A stretch of DNA of 64,000 nt, from positions 124,001-188,000 of the forward strand of contig CAJYJH010000010.1 of NCBI GenBank assembly GCA_913775265.1. The letters run 5' to 3'. The notes beneath the pieces are model-generated. The model did no database searches, was not told where the DNA came from, and saw nothing but the letters and a program-made list of their open reading frames with translations. The translations under genes and the position numbers were made by a program. Of this stretch, positions 45,626-55,483 are shown piece by piece. Source of the DNA: an uncultured Mucilaginibacter sp. (GTDB taxonomy: Bacteria > Bacteroidota > Bacteroidia > Sphingobacteriales > Sphingobacteriaceae). Positions within the stretch are counted from its first letter, which is position 1. Each line of letters begins with the position of its first letter.

Positions 45626-45892
45626 ATGCAGCTTAAAAATTCCATCCTGATGGGTTTGTTGATAGGCTTACTGCTGCCCGCAGTGGCCTGGGTGTTATTT
45701 GCGAAGCTCTACCCCACTACTGTTATGTTAAACAAACCTGCCATACCTTACCTGATAGCTATCGGGCTTAACCTTTTTATTGTTAAGCTTTGCTTTAAAA
45801 GCCACGCTGATCACACAGGTAAAGGCGTAATGCTGGCTACGTTTGCCAGTATGTTAATTATGGTATTAATTTTAAAGGTAAGGATTTCATGA
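45626..45892 (+). CDS. Small membrane protein upstream of lpxB
   Basis: An 88-residue protein with three hydrophobic segments (about 6-26, 38-55, 67-85) and short basic loops. Its stop overlaps the lpxB start in ATGA at 45889-45892, so the two are translationally coupled. The family is not recognised, but the coupling suggests a link with lipid A synthesis at the inner membrane. Earlier in-frame starts would precede the -7 element and are rejected. Confidence 0.8.
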   Translation: MQLKNSILMGLLIGLLLPAVAWVLFAKLYPTTVMLNKPAIPYLIAIGLNLFIVKLCFKSHADHTGKGVMLATFASMLIMVLILKVRIS

Positions 45893-47013
45893 AGTATTAT
45901 CTGGTAGCCGGAGAGGCTTCAGGAGACTTACATGGTGCCAACCTGATTAAAGCGCTTAAAGCTAAAGACCTGCAAGCCGACTTCAGGTTTTTTGGCGGTA
46001 ACCTGATGGCAGCTGAAGGCGGAACGTTGGTAAAGCACTATGCAAGCATGGCTTACATGGGTATTGTGGAGGTAGCGTTAAACCTGCGTACCATACTGCA
46101 AAATATGAAAGAATGCAAGCAGGATATTGCCGATTGGAAACCCGATGTATTAATCCTGATTGACTTTCCGGGCTTTAATTTAAAAATTGCGGAATTTGCC
46201 AAAAAACAAGGCCTGCTGGTATGTTATTACATATCGCCTAAAGTGTGGGCCTGGAACCAGAAACGGGTTTACAAGATAAAAAGGATTGTTGACCATCTGT
46301 TTTGCATACTGCCTTTCGAGGTAGATTTTTACCGCAAGTTTGATATGGAGGTTGACTACATCGGCAACCCTTTGCTGGATGCCGTAGCTGCCTTTAAGGC
46401 TGACACCGGCTTTTTGGCAAAACACAACCTACATGATAAAAAAATTGTGGCCCTATTGCCCGGTAGCCGTAAACAGGAGATAAGCCGGTTATTGCCCGAG
46501 ATGGTAAAAGTTGCCCGCCATTTTATAGAGTACGAATTTGTGATAGCCGGTGCACCCGCCTTTGATGCCATATACTACCAGCAATATTTAGACGGTGCCG
46601 AGCTACCTATCATTTTTAACGCTACTTATGATATTTTGCACCATGCCGAAGCTGCCATTGTAGCCTCGGGTACGGCTGTGCTCGAAACCGCTTTATTTAA
46701 TGTACCGCAGGTAGCGGTTTATAAAGCCAACCAATTGATGGTAAGCACTGCACGTATCTTTTTAAAGATTAAATACATAACCCTGGTTAATCTTATTTTA
46801 GATGAGCCTGCAGTGCAAGAGTTGATACAGGATGAATGCAATACTAATACGCTAACTCATGAGTTGGATTTATTGCTGCACAACGATTCATACATTGTGA
46901 TGATGATGCAAAAATATCAAAAACTGCGCAGTTTAATGGGGCACCCCGGTGCATCGGCACATGCTGCCGACTTGATTATTGAATATACCACAAACGAAAA
47001 AACTCCGGCATAA
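45889..47013 (+). CDS. lpxB: Lipid-A-disaccharide synthase
   Basis: A 374-residue GT19 enzyme joining UDP-diacylglucosamine and lipid X. Motifs are YYLVAGEASGDLHGANLIKA at the start, GGNLMAAEGG, YYISPKVWAWNQKRVYKIK, LPGSRKQEISRLLPEM and ASGTAVLETALFNVPQV. Length is usual. Other lpx genes are not in the window. The stop codon lies inside the loop of its own terminator. Confidence 0.97.
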   Translation: MKYYLVAGEASGDLHGANLIKALKAKDLQADFRFFGGNLMAAEGGTLVKHYASMAYMGIVEVALNLRTILQNMKECKQDIADWKPDVLILIDFPGFNLKIAEFAKKQGLLVCYYISPKVWAWNQKRVYKIKRIVDHLFCILPFEVDFYRKFDMEVDYIGNPLLDAVAAFKADTGFLAKHNLHDKKIVALLPGSRKQEISRLLPEMVKVARHFIEYEFVIAGAPAFDAIYYQQYLDGAELPIIFNATYDILHHAEAAIVASGTAVLETALFNVPQVAVYKANQLMVSTARIFLKIKYITLVNLILDEPAVQELIQDECNTNTLTHELDLLLHNDSYIVMMMQKYQKLRSLMGHPGASAHAADLIIEYTTNEKTPA

Positions 47014-47030
47014 ACCGGAGTTTTCTTTTT
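46999..47030 (+). terminator. Terminator overlapping the lpxB stop codon
   Basis: AAAACTCCGG (46999-47008) and CCGGAGTTTT (47015-47024) pair, with the lpxB TAA (47011-47013) in the 6-nt loop; CTTTTTT follows. Confidence 0.85.
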
Positions 47031-47140
47031 TCATAGGTGATGTGATGTATACTGTTTTTCGCGACAATAAGATTTTATATGCGTTTGAGCGATTATGCCA
47101 GTTAAGCTTAATCATATAAATTACCCAACTGCAGATTGTA

Positions 47141-47305
47141 CTATGCGGCTGAAAAAGACTGCCCTTTTATATTTTGGGTAATGCTATCAATGATTTTGTT
47201 TTTTGCCGTTTTTACAGCTTTTAAATCTTCTAACAGTAATGCTTTCAATTCACTGTCAAAACGTTTAACCATTTTGCTTACTGATGGGGTACGGTAATTT
47301 CTCAT
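47141..47305 (-). CDS. Small hypothetical protein, 54 residues
   Basis: A minus-strand frame from ATG 47305 to TAG 47141 encodes 54 residues: a basic start (RNYRTPSVSKMVKRFD), then a probable amphipathic helix (SELKALLLEDLKAVKTAKNK) and a short tail. Composition is protein-like and codon use resembles that of neighbours. It lies 24 nt after the stop of the 61-residue gene upstream, so the two may share a transcript. Function unknown. Confidence 0.55.
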   Translation of the reverse strand: MRNYRTPSVSKMVKRFDSELKALLLEDLKAVKTAKNKIIDSITQNIKGQSFSAA

Positions 47306-47329
47306 AGTCGTATGTTTTAGATTGAATAA

Positions 47330-47515
47330 TTAATCTTTTTTAATGTCTCTGTCAATGTGGTCGGTTTCGCTCAAGTTTTCTTTGCGCCTTTTTGCTTCCT
47401 CGTACTGACGATCTATTTGTTCATCATCACGAGCATCTGATGGATTTTCTGGATTTTGAGGGTTCTCCCACTCCTGTTCCTGTTTATCCTTTGGATCGTT
47501 GTTAACGGTAGCCAT
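47330..47515 (-). CDS. Small acidic hydrophilic protein, 61 residues
   Basis: A 61-residue, highly charged protein without hydrophobic segments: ATVNNDPKDKQEQEWENPQN, then DARDDEQIDRQYEEAKRRKE and DHIDRDIKKD. It starts at ATG 47515. Its composition suggests disorder. Similar small charged proteins are common in this phylum, but no function is known. It precedes the 54-residue frame on the same strand. Confidence 0.65.
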   Translation of the reverse strand: MATVNNDPKDKQEQEWENPQNPENPSDARDDEQIDRQYEEAKRRKENLSETDHIDRDIKKD

Positions 47516-47679
47516 AACTTGTGATTTGCATTGAGTTTATCCAATACCGTACCAAATAACCAAAAGAGTTAACCATTTCAATCAACACATTGATTTACAA
47601 TAGCAAATTTTCATATCAAGTCAAATCAATTTCACTTCAAAACCTATCACAATCACCATCAAACAGTACTCCGACTGTA

Positions 47680-48894
47680 TCAAACAGCTGAATGAATAAG
47701 CTTTTTACGCTGCTTGTTTAAGCTTAAAAGATGAACTATCAATACCATTACGGATAACGAAATGCCAATTGCACAAACACCTGCCCAATGATAACTGCTC
47801 CACATCCGCGAAGCCAGAAATGTACCTAAAGCTCCGCCCACAAAATAAGTAACCATATATACTGTATTGATACGATTGCGGGCGTTAGGGTTTAAAGCAA
47901 AAATGATAGACTGGTTGGCAATATGCGTTGCTTGTACTCCCATATCCATCAAAATGACACCTATAATCAGTCCGGCCCAACTCCTACTAAAAAGTGCAAA
48001 AATGATGAATGACACCAGTAAGAGTATGAGCGTGTAAGTGATTAGCAAATTAGCGCTAATCCTGTCACTCAACCGGCCTATCAACGAAGCGGTCAACGCT
48101 CCAAATGCACCAATCAAACCAAACGCACCTGCCACTGCACTCCCCTCGTTAAACGGAGGCTCGCGCAGCAAGAAGGTTAATGTAGTCCAAAATGCGCTGA
48201 AACAGGCAAAACATAATCCGCCCCGCAAGGCTGCAAGCCTGAGTTTAGGCTCTTGTTTAACCAGCGAAAACAGAGATTTCATTAAGCTGCCATAATTACC
48301 TTTGTAATCAGGTTCTACCTCGGGCACAATTAGCGCTATCAGAACCCACATCACCATCATTAACCCGGCTGCGATGTAAAATACAGCACGCCAACCTAAA
48401 TGCTCACCAATAAAACCACTCAGGGTACGCGATAATAAAATACCGATCAGTAATCCGCTCATTACCGTACCTAGTTTTTTGCCACGTTCTTCTGGTTTAG
48501 CCAAGTGTGCTACCATAGCTACCAGTATTTGCGGGATGACCGATGTAAGGCCGATTAAAAAGCTACTAACGGCCAATACCCATATTTTCTGCGCGCTGGC
48601 CGCTAATAAAAGAGAGGCTACCACAAAGGCAAAATCTATCAGCATCATTTTCTTACGCTTAAGCATATCAGCCAGCGGTATAATAAATAATAAGCCGGTA
48701 GCGTAACCAATTTGGGTAAACATAGCCAGTTGCCCGGCAACGCCGTTGCTAACTTTAAAAGCCTGAGCTATATCGCCCAACAGCGGCTGACTGTAATAAA
48801 TATTGGCAACCACTAAGCCAGTAGCAATGGTAAGTGTCCACAGCACTAGTGGAGAGAGACTATTTTGATTATTATTAAGTGAGATATCAGACAT
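47680..48894 (-). CDS. MFS transporter
   Basis: A 404-residue inner-membrane protein with about 12 hydrophobic segments. The first half has the loop motif LADMLKRKKMMLIDFAFV (a variant of the MFS A motif), and the second has GRLSDRISANLLITYTLIL. The pattern resembles drug or arabinose efflux members, but the substrate cannot be assigned. It stands alone. Confidence 0.92.
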   Translation of the reverse strand: MSDISLNNNQNSLSPLVLWTLTIATGLVVANIYYSQPLLGDIAQAFKVSNGVAGQLAMFTQIGYATGLLFIIPLADMLKRKKMMLIDFAFVVASLLLAASAQKIWVLAVSSFLIGLTSVIPQILVAMVAHLAKPEERGKKLGTVMSGLLIGILLSRTLSGFIGEHLGWRAVFYIAAGLMMVMWVLIALIVPEVEPDYKGNYGSLMKSLFSLVKQEPKLRLAALRGGLCFACFSAFWTTLTFLLREPPFNEGSAVAGAFGLIGAFGALTASLIGRLSDRISANLLITYTLILLLVSFIIFALFSRSWAGLIIGVILMDMGVQATHIANQSIIFALNPNARNRINTVYMVTYFVGGALGTFLASRMWSSYHWAGVCAIGISLSVMVLIVHLLSLNKQRKKLIHSAV

Positions 48895-49188
48895 AAAGAT
48901 TTCTAAACAAGCGGCGAAGGTATCAGCATTATAAATTAATATTGAAATAAATTCGTCATCTTAATTTATTGTATTAAACGTGTTACAACTTATAAAATAA
49001 TTCAACTTTTACTAACACAACCGCATCATGAGTAGCAGATTATCACAACAAATGACTTTTAAATAAATTTTTGCTAATTATTTTCAGAAAAAACTTGTAG
49101 ACTAAAAAAGTAAGTGTTACTTTTACACCGTATTCGAAAGAAACACAAAATAGTCTTCTCATAATTTAGGTTTATAATTGGTTAGTAT

Positions 49189-49222
49189 AAGTCCCCTGCC
49201 CATCAGGGGACTTTGCTTTTTT
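49189..49222 (+). terminator. Orphan intrinsic terminator
   Basis: AAGTCCCCTG (49189-49198) and CAGGGGACTT (49204-49213) pair perfectly with a 5-nt loop and are followed by TGCTTTTTT. No plus-strand gene lies upstream within several kilobases. Confidence 0.75.
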
Positions 49223-49417
49223 ATAAACTTTTTGTTTTTAAAACTCGGCTGTTGAGAATATCATCTCGCCACAATCCATCTCCACCAATCTAACTTCTTT
49301 AGCTATAAGGGTTTTGTAACAAACAGCATAATAAGTAAACAATCGTCGGCAATATGCTTTGCAGGCATTCTGTAGTTACTGCTTTTAGTGTAAAATCGCA
49401 ATAAACAAAACCACAAA

Positions 49418-49467
49418 AAAAGGCGATCGAAACCGCCATTAAATTTGACCGGCTTTGACCGCCTTTT
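49418..49467 (-). terminator. Terminator-like hairpin after the M16 gene
   Basis: AAAAGGCG (49418-49425) and CGCCTTTT (49460-49467) are arms of a long hairpin; on the minus strand a T run of seven or more follows. It lies about 147 nt past the M16 stop. Confidence 0.55.
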
Positions 49468-49613
49468 AAATGCTATAATTACAGTTGAGATACTTAACTA
49501 AGTAATCATTCCCTTACAAGAAACTAATTGATTCTTTCTATAAAAATATTGAATTATAATTCAATTATCTCATAATGAATGAACTAATAATCTCTCATTC
49601 CTGCAACTGTTCA

Positions 49614-52544
49614 TTAATAACCAAACAACTGGTTTAAGCTCAGTTTTGTAAGCTCTCCGTATGCTTTTAGATCACTATCCTTCACTCTTTTTTCTGATGC
49701 TACAATACAGTAGGTGAATGGTTTATTCTTTATTTCCTGATCATGAAATGCCTTTAAAGCAGCATAGTCTAAGTTAGCTACCGCATTGTAGGTGTTCTTG
49801 CGCTCGTCATAATCCAGGCCACGGCGTTGTGCATTTAAGTAGCTGAATAAAATGCCATCCTGTGTAACGCGATCAGTTTCCAGTGATTTGCGGATATTAT
49901 CGCGTGCGGTATTTACCACTTTTTCAGACTCAGGCAGGTCGGTAATCAGCTCGTTCATGCCTTTGATCGCCTCATTCAATTTATCGGCTTGCGTACCCAC
50001 GTAAGCTATAAAGTAGTTGGGGTCTTCTTTTTTAGAAGGAGCAACGTATACCGCATAGGTTGAATAAGCCAGCGCTTTAGACTCACGGATGGTTTGGAAA
50101 ACAATACTGCTCATACCACCGCCAAAATAGTTGTTGTAAAGCTCAATTACCGGGGTTTTGGCTACATCATAAGGCGACTCGTTACGAATCCAATTAATCT
50201 CCGCCTGCACCATATCAAAGTCGGCAAACAATACCTGGTTTTTATCAGGATTTACACGGGTAAATTGCTTAGCGGCAGGGTAGGCTTTAAACGTTGACGG
50301 TACCTTATGTAAAGCTGCAATAGCTTGCGCCGGGGCTGCCTGCGGACCGTAATATAAAACAGTATGCTTATAGTCCGATAAGCTATGCAGTAAGTTTACC
50401 AAGTCTTCGGCTTTTAGGTTATCCAGTTCTTCGTTAGATAATGTATAGTTGAACGGGTTTTGTGCACCATAACGAGCGTAATTTAACAAGCCCGACATGA
50501 TTGCCGCTTTGTTAAGCCTGGCGTTTTCGCGGCCCTTACGGATGCGGGCTTTTAAACTGGCTAACGCGGCCTCATCAGGTTTACAGTTTTTAATCAGGTC
50601 TTCGTACAAGGCCACTGTTTTATCAAAGTTTTCTTGTAAACCGTTGATGGATACTGTTGAAACATCAGTACCTGTATTTACCGAAAACGAAGCTGCAAGC
50701 TTGTAAAATGCTTTGCTGATATCTTCGGCGCTCATTTTATCGGTGCCTAAAAATTGCAGATATTGGGCAGCAATAGGTAATAGCTTATTGTTCCAGCTAC
50801 CCATATCATAACGGTAGTATAATCTGAATAAGCTGTTGTCTTTGTTTTGTACCGATAACACTTCCAGCGGACCAGCGTTCGCGCGCTTGATGTCGCGGTT
50901 AAAGTCTAGCCATGTTGGCTGCACCTGATTACTCGGCATGTTGTTTACCGTTTTTAAAAAGTCGGACTGCGCCTCGCGGTTTACGGCTACCGGTGTAATA
51001 GTAGGTTTGTCTACCTTTACAATGTTTTTGTCTTCGCCCAGGTGTTTGTAAACTATAACGTAGTTGTTATCGTTTAGGTACTTGTTAGCAAAGGCCACTA
51101 TTTGTGGCTTGGTAATTTTAGACAGTTCGTCTTCGTTAGCTACCTCGTTACGCCAATCAACGCCTGAGGTAAAGGCGCTCATTAAGTTACCTGCACGGCT
51201 AACATAGTTTTCGTTACCCTGAATCTTGCTCTTTTTGCTGTTATTAACAATAGCCGGTATCAGATCGTCAGAAAACTTTCCACTTTTCAATTTGGCTATC
51301 TCTGCCAGCATCAGGCTGCGCACTGTATCAAGCGTTTGTCCTTTAATAGGGCTGCCCTGTAACATCAATACGCTATAATCTTTTAAGTTGTATGATGTGG
51401 CATTGGCACTTAACAGACGTTGTTTTTTGGTCAGATCCAAATCAAATAAACCGGCTTTACCGTTAGTCAGGATATCGCCCAACAAGTTGAGCATTCTGGC
51501 GTCGCGTGTGCTTGCGCCCGGAAAGCGGAAAGCGATGGTTAGGTTCTCAGGGGTTGGTCCGTAAATATCGCGTTTAACTGGAGCTGTAATTGGTTTTTCG
51601 GGAGCAAACGTGTAAGCCGGTACCGCTTTAGGTGCCATGTAACCAAAGCGCTGATCAATTTTTTTGATCATCACATCCGGGTTAAAATCGCCGGTCATGA
51701 TGACACCCATATTATTAGGCACGTAATAGTTATGAAAATAATTACGGATAGCCTTTAAAGATGGGTTTTTTAGATGCTCAACGGTACCAATGGTGGTTTG
51801 CCTACCATAATTATTGTTTGGGAACAGAGCGGCAAACATGGCTTCAAAAACTTTGCTGCCATCGTTATCTAAACCACGATTTTTTTCCTCGTAAACAGCT
51901 TCCAGTTCTGTGTGAAAAATTCTGAATATCGGTTTACGAAAACGTTCGGCCTGTAACGTCAGATACTTATCAACCGATGCACTCGGAATGTCGTCTGTAT
52001 ATACGGTTTGTTCAAACGAGGTAAAGGCATTGGTATTTTGGCCACCCATGGCAGCCATCATTTTATCATACTCGTTAGCAATGGCAAACTTTGCCGCCTC
52101 TCCGGATACCTGGTCAATTTTCTTGTAAATTTCTTTACGCTTAGCTTCGTCCTTGGTAGAGTTATATTGTTCGTAAAGATTATCAATCTGATCAAGCAAA
52201 GGGCTTTCTTTACTCCAGTTTAAAGAGCCATAACGATCTGTCCCTTTAAACATCAGGTGTTCAAGGTAGTGAGCCAGGCCTGTGTGATCGGCAGGATCGG
52301 TTTTGCTGCCCGCTTTTACCGCAATGTACGATTGGATGCGGGGCTGTTGTTTGGTAGTGCTTAGTATAACGGTTAGCCCGTTTTTGAGCTTGTAAAAGCG
52401 GCTGTGCGTAGGATCGCCGCTTACATAAGTGTAGTTATAACCGTTTGAGGTAGCTTTTTCCCACTTAAAAGCTTGCTGCGCAAAAGCTATACTGCTGGTA
52501 AGCATCCAGCAGATTACCGTAATAGGTTTAGTATAAATTCTCAT
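49614..52544 (-). CDS. M16 family zinc metallopeptidase (pitrilysin-like), exported
   Basis: A 976-residue protein with a signal peptide (to about residue 23). The inverted zinc motif HYLEH is at 92-96, with the downstream Glu in ELEAVYEEKNRGLDND. It has the repeated M16 architecture: two N-terminal and two C-terminal domains, the latter inactive, with FGGGMSSIVFQTIRESKALAYS near residue 815. It probably degrades peptides in the periplasm. It is monocistronic. Confidence 0.95.
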   Translation of the reverse strand: MRIYTKPITVICWMLTSSIAFAQQAFKWEKATSNGYNYTYVSGDPTHSRFYKLKNGLTVILSTTKQQPRIQSYIAVKAGSKTDPADHTGLAHYLEHLMFKGTDRYGSLNWSKESPLLDQIDNLYEQYNSTKDEAKRKEIYKKIDQVSGEAAKFAIANEYDKMMAAMGGQNTNAFTSFEQTVYTDDIPSASVDKYLTLQAERFRKPIFRIFHTELEAVYEEKNRGLDNDGSKVFEAMFAALFPNNNYGRQTTIGTVEHLKNPSLKAIRNYFHNYYVPNNMGVIMTGDFNPDVMIKKIDQRFGYMAPKAVPAYTFAPEKPITAPVKRDIYGPTPENLTIAFRFPGASTRDARMLNLLGDILTNGKAGLFDLDLTKKQRLLSANATSYNLKDYSVLMLQGSPIKGQTLDTVRSLMLAEIAKLKSGKFSDDLIPAIVNNSKKSKIQGNENYVSRAGNLMSAFTSGVDWRNEVANEDELSKITKPQIVAFANKYLNDNNYVIVYKHLGEDKNIVKVDKPTITPVAVNREAQSDFLKTVNNMPSNQVQPTWLDFNRDIKRANAGPLEVLSVQNKDNSLFRLYYRYDMGSWNNKLLPIAAQYLQFLGTDKMSAEDISKAFYKLAASFSVNTGTDVSTVSINGLQENFDKTVALYEDLIKNCKPDEAALASLKARIRKGRENARLNKAAIMSGLLNYARYGAQNPFNYTLSNEELDNLKAEDLVNLLHSLSDYKHTVLYYGPQAAPAQAIAALHKVPSTFKAYPAAKQFTRVNPDKNQVLFADFDMVQAEINWIRNESPYDVAKTPVIELYNNYFGGGMSSIVFQTIRESKALAYSTYAVYVAPSKKEDPNYFIAYVGTQADKLNEAIKGMNELITDLPESEKVVNTARDNIRKSLETDRVTQDGILFSYLNAQRRGLDYDERKNTYNAVANLDYAALKAFHDQEIKNKPFTYCIVASEKRVKDSDLKAYGELTKLSLNQLFGY

Positions 52545-52938
52545 CGTCTAAATATATAAATAACATCGTTAAATACATAGCTATAGACAGATGCAACAAA
52601 AACAGAATAATTTAGAGTATTGCTCTATTAGCAAGCTACTAAATAAACTATTAATTAGGCAAAGAATGAGCCCTGAAAGAAATGTAATTGAGGTTTAATC
52701 TACTTCAACCTGTGCAGCATCATAAACATGAGAATATATTAGGCTTAACATAAGTATTTAACATTTTTTTTTCGCCGGTTTTCAGTTTAAGATAGCATTG
52801 AAGTTTTGCCTTCTACACAATCCATACAAATCAACCTTTTAATTCGAAACGAATGCAAAATATTACACGGTAAGTTGCACATTATCAGGCAACTTACCGT
52901 GTAATATTTGCTATATAATAATCAATAATCTTATTACC
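52545..52938. other. Intergenic region
   Basis: These 394 bp hold no supported gene. The only structure is the perfect 18-bp hairpin at 52861-52906. Confidence 0.6.
52861..52906 (-). terminator. Terminator of the Tat-exported oxidoreductase gene
   Basis: A perfect 18-bp stem (52861-52878 with 52889-52906) with a 10-nt loop is followed on the minus strand by TTTTGC. It lies 33 nt past the stop. Confidence 0.75.
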
Positions 52939-54357
52939 CTATGTGGTAAGGCTCCATCCTTTACGATACTCGCGTTTTACATACTGGTTTACCTCATCAA
53001 AATTGGTTACGCGCATGTTTGCATTATCCCAAAGCAATTTAATATGGCCGCCTTTCAGGTCGTTGCCCCTTACGGCTAAGTTGGCCATAAGTAAGGCTTC
53101 GGTTAATGGGCCGGCTGTTTCGAAGGGTGCACTCACTTCTTGCTTGCCATAACCTGCTAAACAGGCTTCTACCCACTGTGCATAGTGTCCTTCGGCTTCT
53201 CCCTTAACACGTTTCCACTTTTGCGGAACTTTTACCTGTGATGTACGGGATGTGGGCAGTAACTGCGGATTCTCTGAGTAAGTGTTGGCCATCATTTTGC
53301 CTTTGGTGCCAATAAAAAGTATACCATTACCATCGTCACCAAACATTTCGTTAGGGCCTAACTCTTCAGGGCGTTCCGGTTGTATGCCACCATCCATCCA
53401 GTGCAGTTTAATGTCGCCTTTGGTTTTGTTGGTTTTAGGGAATGTAAGAGTTACATGGCTTGACGGCGGGCAACTTTCAGGGAAGCGGCCTTGCTTAAAT
53501 TCATCAACATATACCGTACCCACACTCGCCTGTACATCTTTAGCATATTGTAAACCAAGCACTCTAAAAGGTGCTTCAACCAGGTGGCAACCCATATCGC
53601 CTAACGCGCCTGTGCCATAGTCCCACCAGCCACGCCAGTTAAATGGTACCAGTTTGTTTACATATTCTTTATACGGAGCAGTGCCCAGCCAAAGGTCCCA
53701 GTCTAATTCTTTGGGAATTTCAGATTTTGTTGTTGGCCATTGGATTCCTTGCGGCCACACCGGGCGATTAGTCCAACAGTATACAGTATGCACATCGCCA
53801 ATCTCTCCGGCATCATACCACTCAGAAAGTAAACGCGTACCGTTATTTGAGGCACCCTGATTACCCATTTGGGTAACTACCTTATACTTTTTGGCAGCCT
53901 CAGTAAGCATACGCGCCTCATAAATGTCATGAGTTAAGGGCTTTTGCACATATACATGCTTACCCATAGCCATGGCATGATAAGCTATTATGGCGTGATT
54001 GTGATCAGGCGTTGATACAGAAACGGCATCAATATGCTTGCCTTCTTTTTCTAAAAGTTCGCGCCAGTCTTTGTAATATTTGGCTTTAGGAAACCTTGCT
54101 CTAGATTTAGCAGCACGGCGGTCATCAACATCGCACAGGTATGCAATTTCGGCCTTGCCGCTTTTTGCAAAGTTATTAATGTCAGACTCGCCTTTACCGC
54201 CTGCGCCTACACCAGCTACCATCAATTTGTCGCTGGGTGCTACAAACCCTTTGCCAAGTACGTGGCGGGGCACAATCATAAATGAAGCTGCTGCCATAGC
54301 ACCAGTCTTCAAAAAAGATCTTCTGGAGGTTTCTGATTGTTTGTTCTCTTCGCTCAT
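52939..54357 (-). CDS. Gfo/Idh/MocA family oxidoreductase with Tat signal
   Basis: A 472-residue protein with a twin-arginine signal (SRRSFLKTGAMAAASFMIVP), so it folds with its cofactor before export by the Tat system, whose TatC is at 29304. The Rossmann domain follows (LMVAGVGAGGKGESDI, VSVSTPDHNHAIIAYHAM, VYVQKPLTHDIYEARM), with the catalytic-region Lys in QKP. Relatives act on sugars or glycans in the periplasm; the substrate is unknown. No sugar operon is adjacent. Confidence 0.93.
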   Translation of the reverse strand: MSEENKQSETSRRSFLKTGAMAAASFMIVPRHVLGKGFVAPSDKLMVAGVGAGGKGESDINNFAKSGKAEIAYLCDVDDRRAAKSRARFPKAKYYKDWRELLEKEGKHIDAVSVSTPDHNHAIIAYHAMAMGKHVYVQKPLTHDIYEARMLTEAAKKYKVVTQMGNQGASNNGTRLLSEWYDAGEIGDVHTVYCWTNRPVWPQGIQWPTTKSEIPKELDWDLWLGTAPYKEYVNKLVPFNWRGWWDYGTGALGDMGCHLVEAPFRVLGLQYAKDVQASVGTVYVDEFKQGRFPESCPPSSHVTLTFPKTNKTKGDIKLHWMDGGIQPERPEELGPNEMFGDDGNGILFIGTKGKMMANTYSENPQLLPTSRTSQVKVPQKWKRVKGEAEGHYAQWVEACLAGYGKQEVSAPFETAGPLTEALLMANLAVRGNDLKGGHIKLLWDNANMRVTNFDEVNQYVKREYRKGWSLTT

Positions 54358-54679
54358 TGGTTTACTTTTTGGTTATATGATCTGATTATAGGTAACTACT
54401 TTTTGCTTCAGGCACCTCGTTTGGTTGTATAAACAGACATTTAAAGGTCCTGAATATGCAAGTCATTGATTTGGTAAAAGACACATTTACGGGGCTAATT
54501 TGATGCTGATTATAACTGGTTTGGATCGGAATAAAGCCCTAATATAGATAACAAATTTATAGATAAAGCATGACGAGATAAATTTTCTAAAACCTTTTAG
54601 CAAAATAAAGATTCTGACTGAAGTTTAAAGTTACTTTGTACAACTTTTTGCTGCAAGTAGTGTTATCCTCATTTGCAGT
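54358..54679. other. Divergent intergenic region
   Basis: These 322 bp separate divergent genes. TTACTTTG at 54631-54638 is a near match to the -7 element for the plus-strand peptidase gene. Nothing else was recognised. Confidence 0.5.
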
Positions 54680-55483
54680 ATGACCAGTTTTATTATCATA
54701 TCGATTATCATATTATCGGCACTCGGCTATTTGGCTTTTATTCTGTTTAACAAACAAACAAATAGTACTCCTGCTGCTGGCGCCATCCTTAACGTCGAAC
54801 TAAAACAAATTTTGGAGCAGCATGTAGACTACTACAATAAGCTATCTGCCGCTGATAAATTTCGTTTTGAAAGTTTGATTGACGGTTTTCTTGAAACGGT
54901 GAATATAGAAGGCGTCGGATTAGAAGTTAGTGACCTTGACAGAATACTTATCGCATCAAGCGCTATCATACCCATTTTTGGATACAAAGAATGGAGATAT
55001 ACGAACCTGACAAACGTTATTTTATACCCTGACACTTTTAATAACGACTTCCAGTTTGAGGGAGAACAAGAAGGCCGCAATATTATGGGCATGGTGGGCT
55101 CAGGCTATATGAACGGGCAAATGTTACTATCCAGAGCAGCGCTTTTGAAAGGTTTCTCCTCAGCATCAGGCAAGAACAATACGGGTATACACGAGTTTGT
55201 ACACCTTTTAGATAAAAGCGATGGCGCCACTGATGGCGTACCTGAAAATTTAGTGTCGCACGAGTACGCTACACCATGGTTAAAAATGATGCACCAGGAG
55301 ATTAGACGGATAAAAAAGGGCAATTCGGATATTGACCCTTATGGCGCTACTAACGAGGCAGAGTTTCTGGCTGTTGCGTCAGAATACTTCTTTGAAAAAC
55401 CCGAACAGTTTAGTCAAAAGCACCCCGAGCTCTATGAACAACTAAGCCTGATTTATAGTCAGGATCCCGCCGACCGGAAATAG
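54680..55483 (+). CDS. MtfA-like zinc peptidase (M90 family)
   Basis: A 267-residue protein with an N-terminal membrane helix (about 3-23), then the M90 domain. The motif is HEFVHLLDKSDG (HExxH, about residue 171), followed by the third ligand region EFLAVASEYFFEKPEQF. MtfA of E. coli binds Mlc and is an aminopeptidase; unlike it, this one is membrane-anchored, so it may act on other substrates. It is monocistronic. Confidence 0.92.
   Translation: MTSFIIISIIILSALGYLAFILFNKQTNSTPAAGAILNVELKQILEQHVDYYNKLSAADKFRFESLIDGFLETVNIEGVGLEVSDLDRILIASSAIIPIFGYKEWRYTNLTNVILYPDTFNNDFQFEGEQEGRNIMGMVGSGYMNGQMLLSRAALLKGFSSASGKNNTGIHEFVHLLDKSDGATDGVPENLVSHEYATPWLKMMHQEIRRIKKGNSDIDPYGATNEAEFLAVASEYFFEKPEQFSQKHPELYEQLSLIYSQDPADRK

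Larger units (their letters stand above)
48895..49613. other. Long intergenic region between the MFS and M16 genes
   Basis: No coding frame with support was seen in these 719 bp. It holds two terminator-like hairpins, at 49189-49222 (plus) and 49418-49467 (minus). The region is AT-rich. A short transcript ending at 49222 is possible. Confidence 0.6.

Noticed and set aside
54680..55483. MtfA-like gene as part of the integrative element
   Set aside because: The tRNA-Asn boundary lies about 5 kb to the right and this gene looks like ordinary chromosome.
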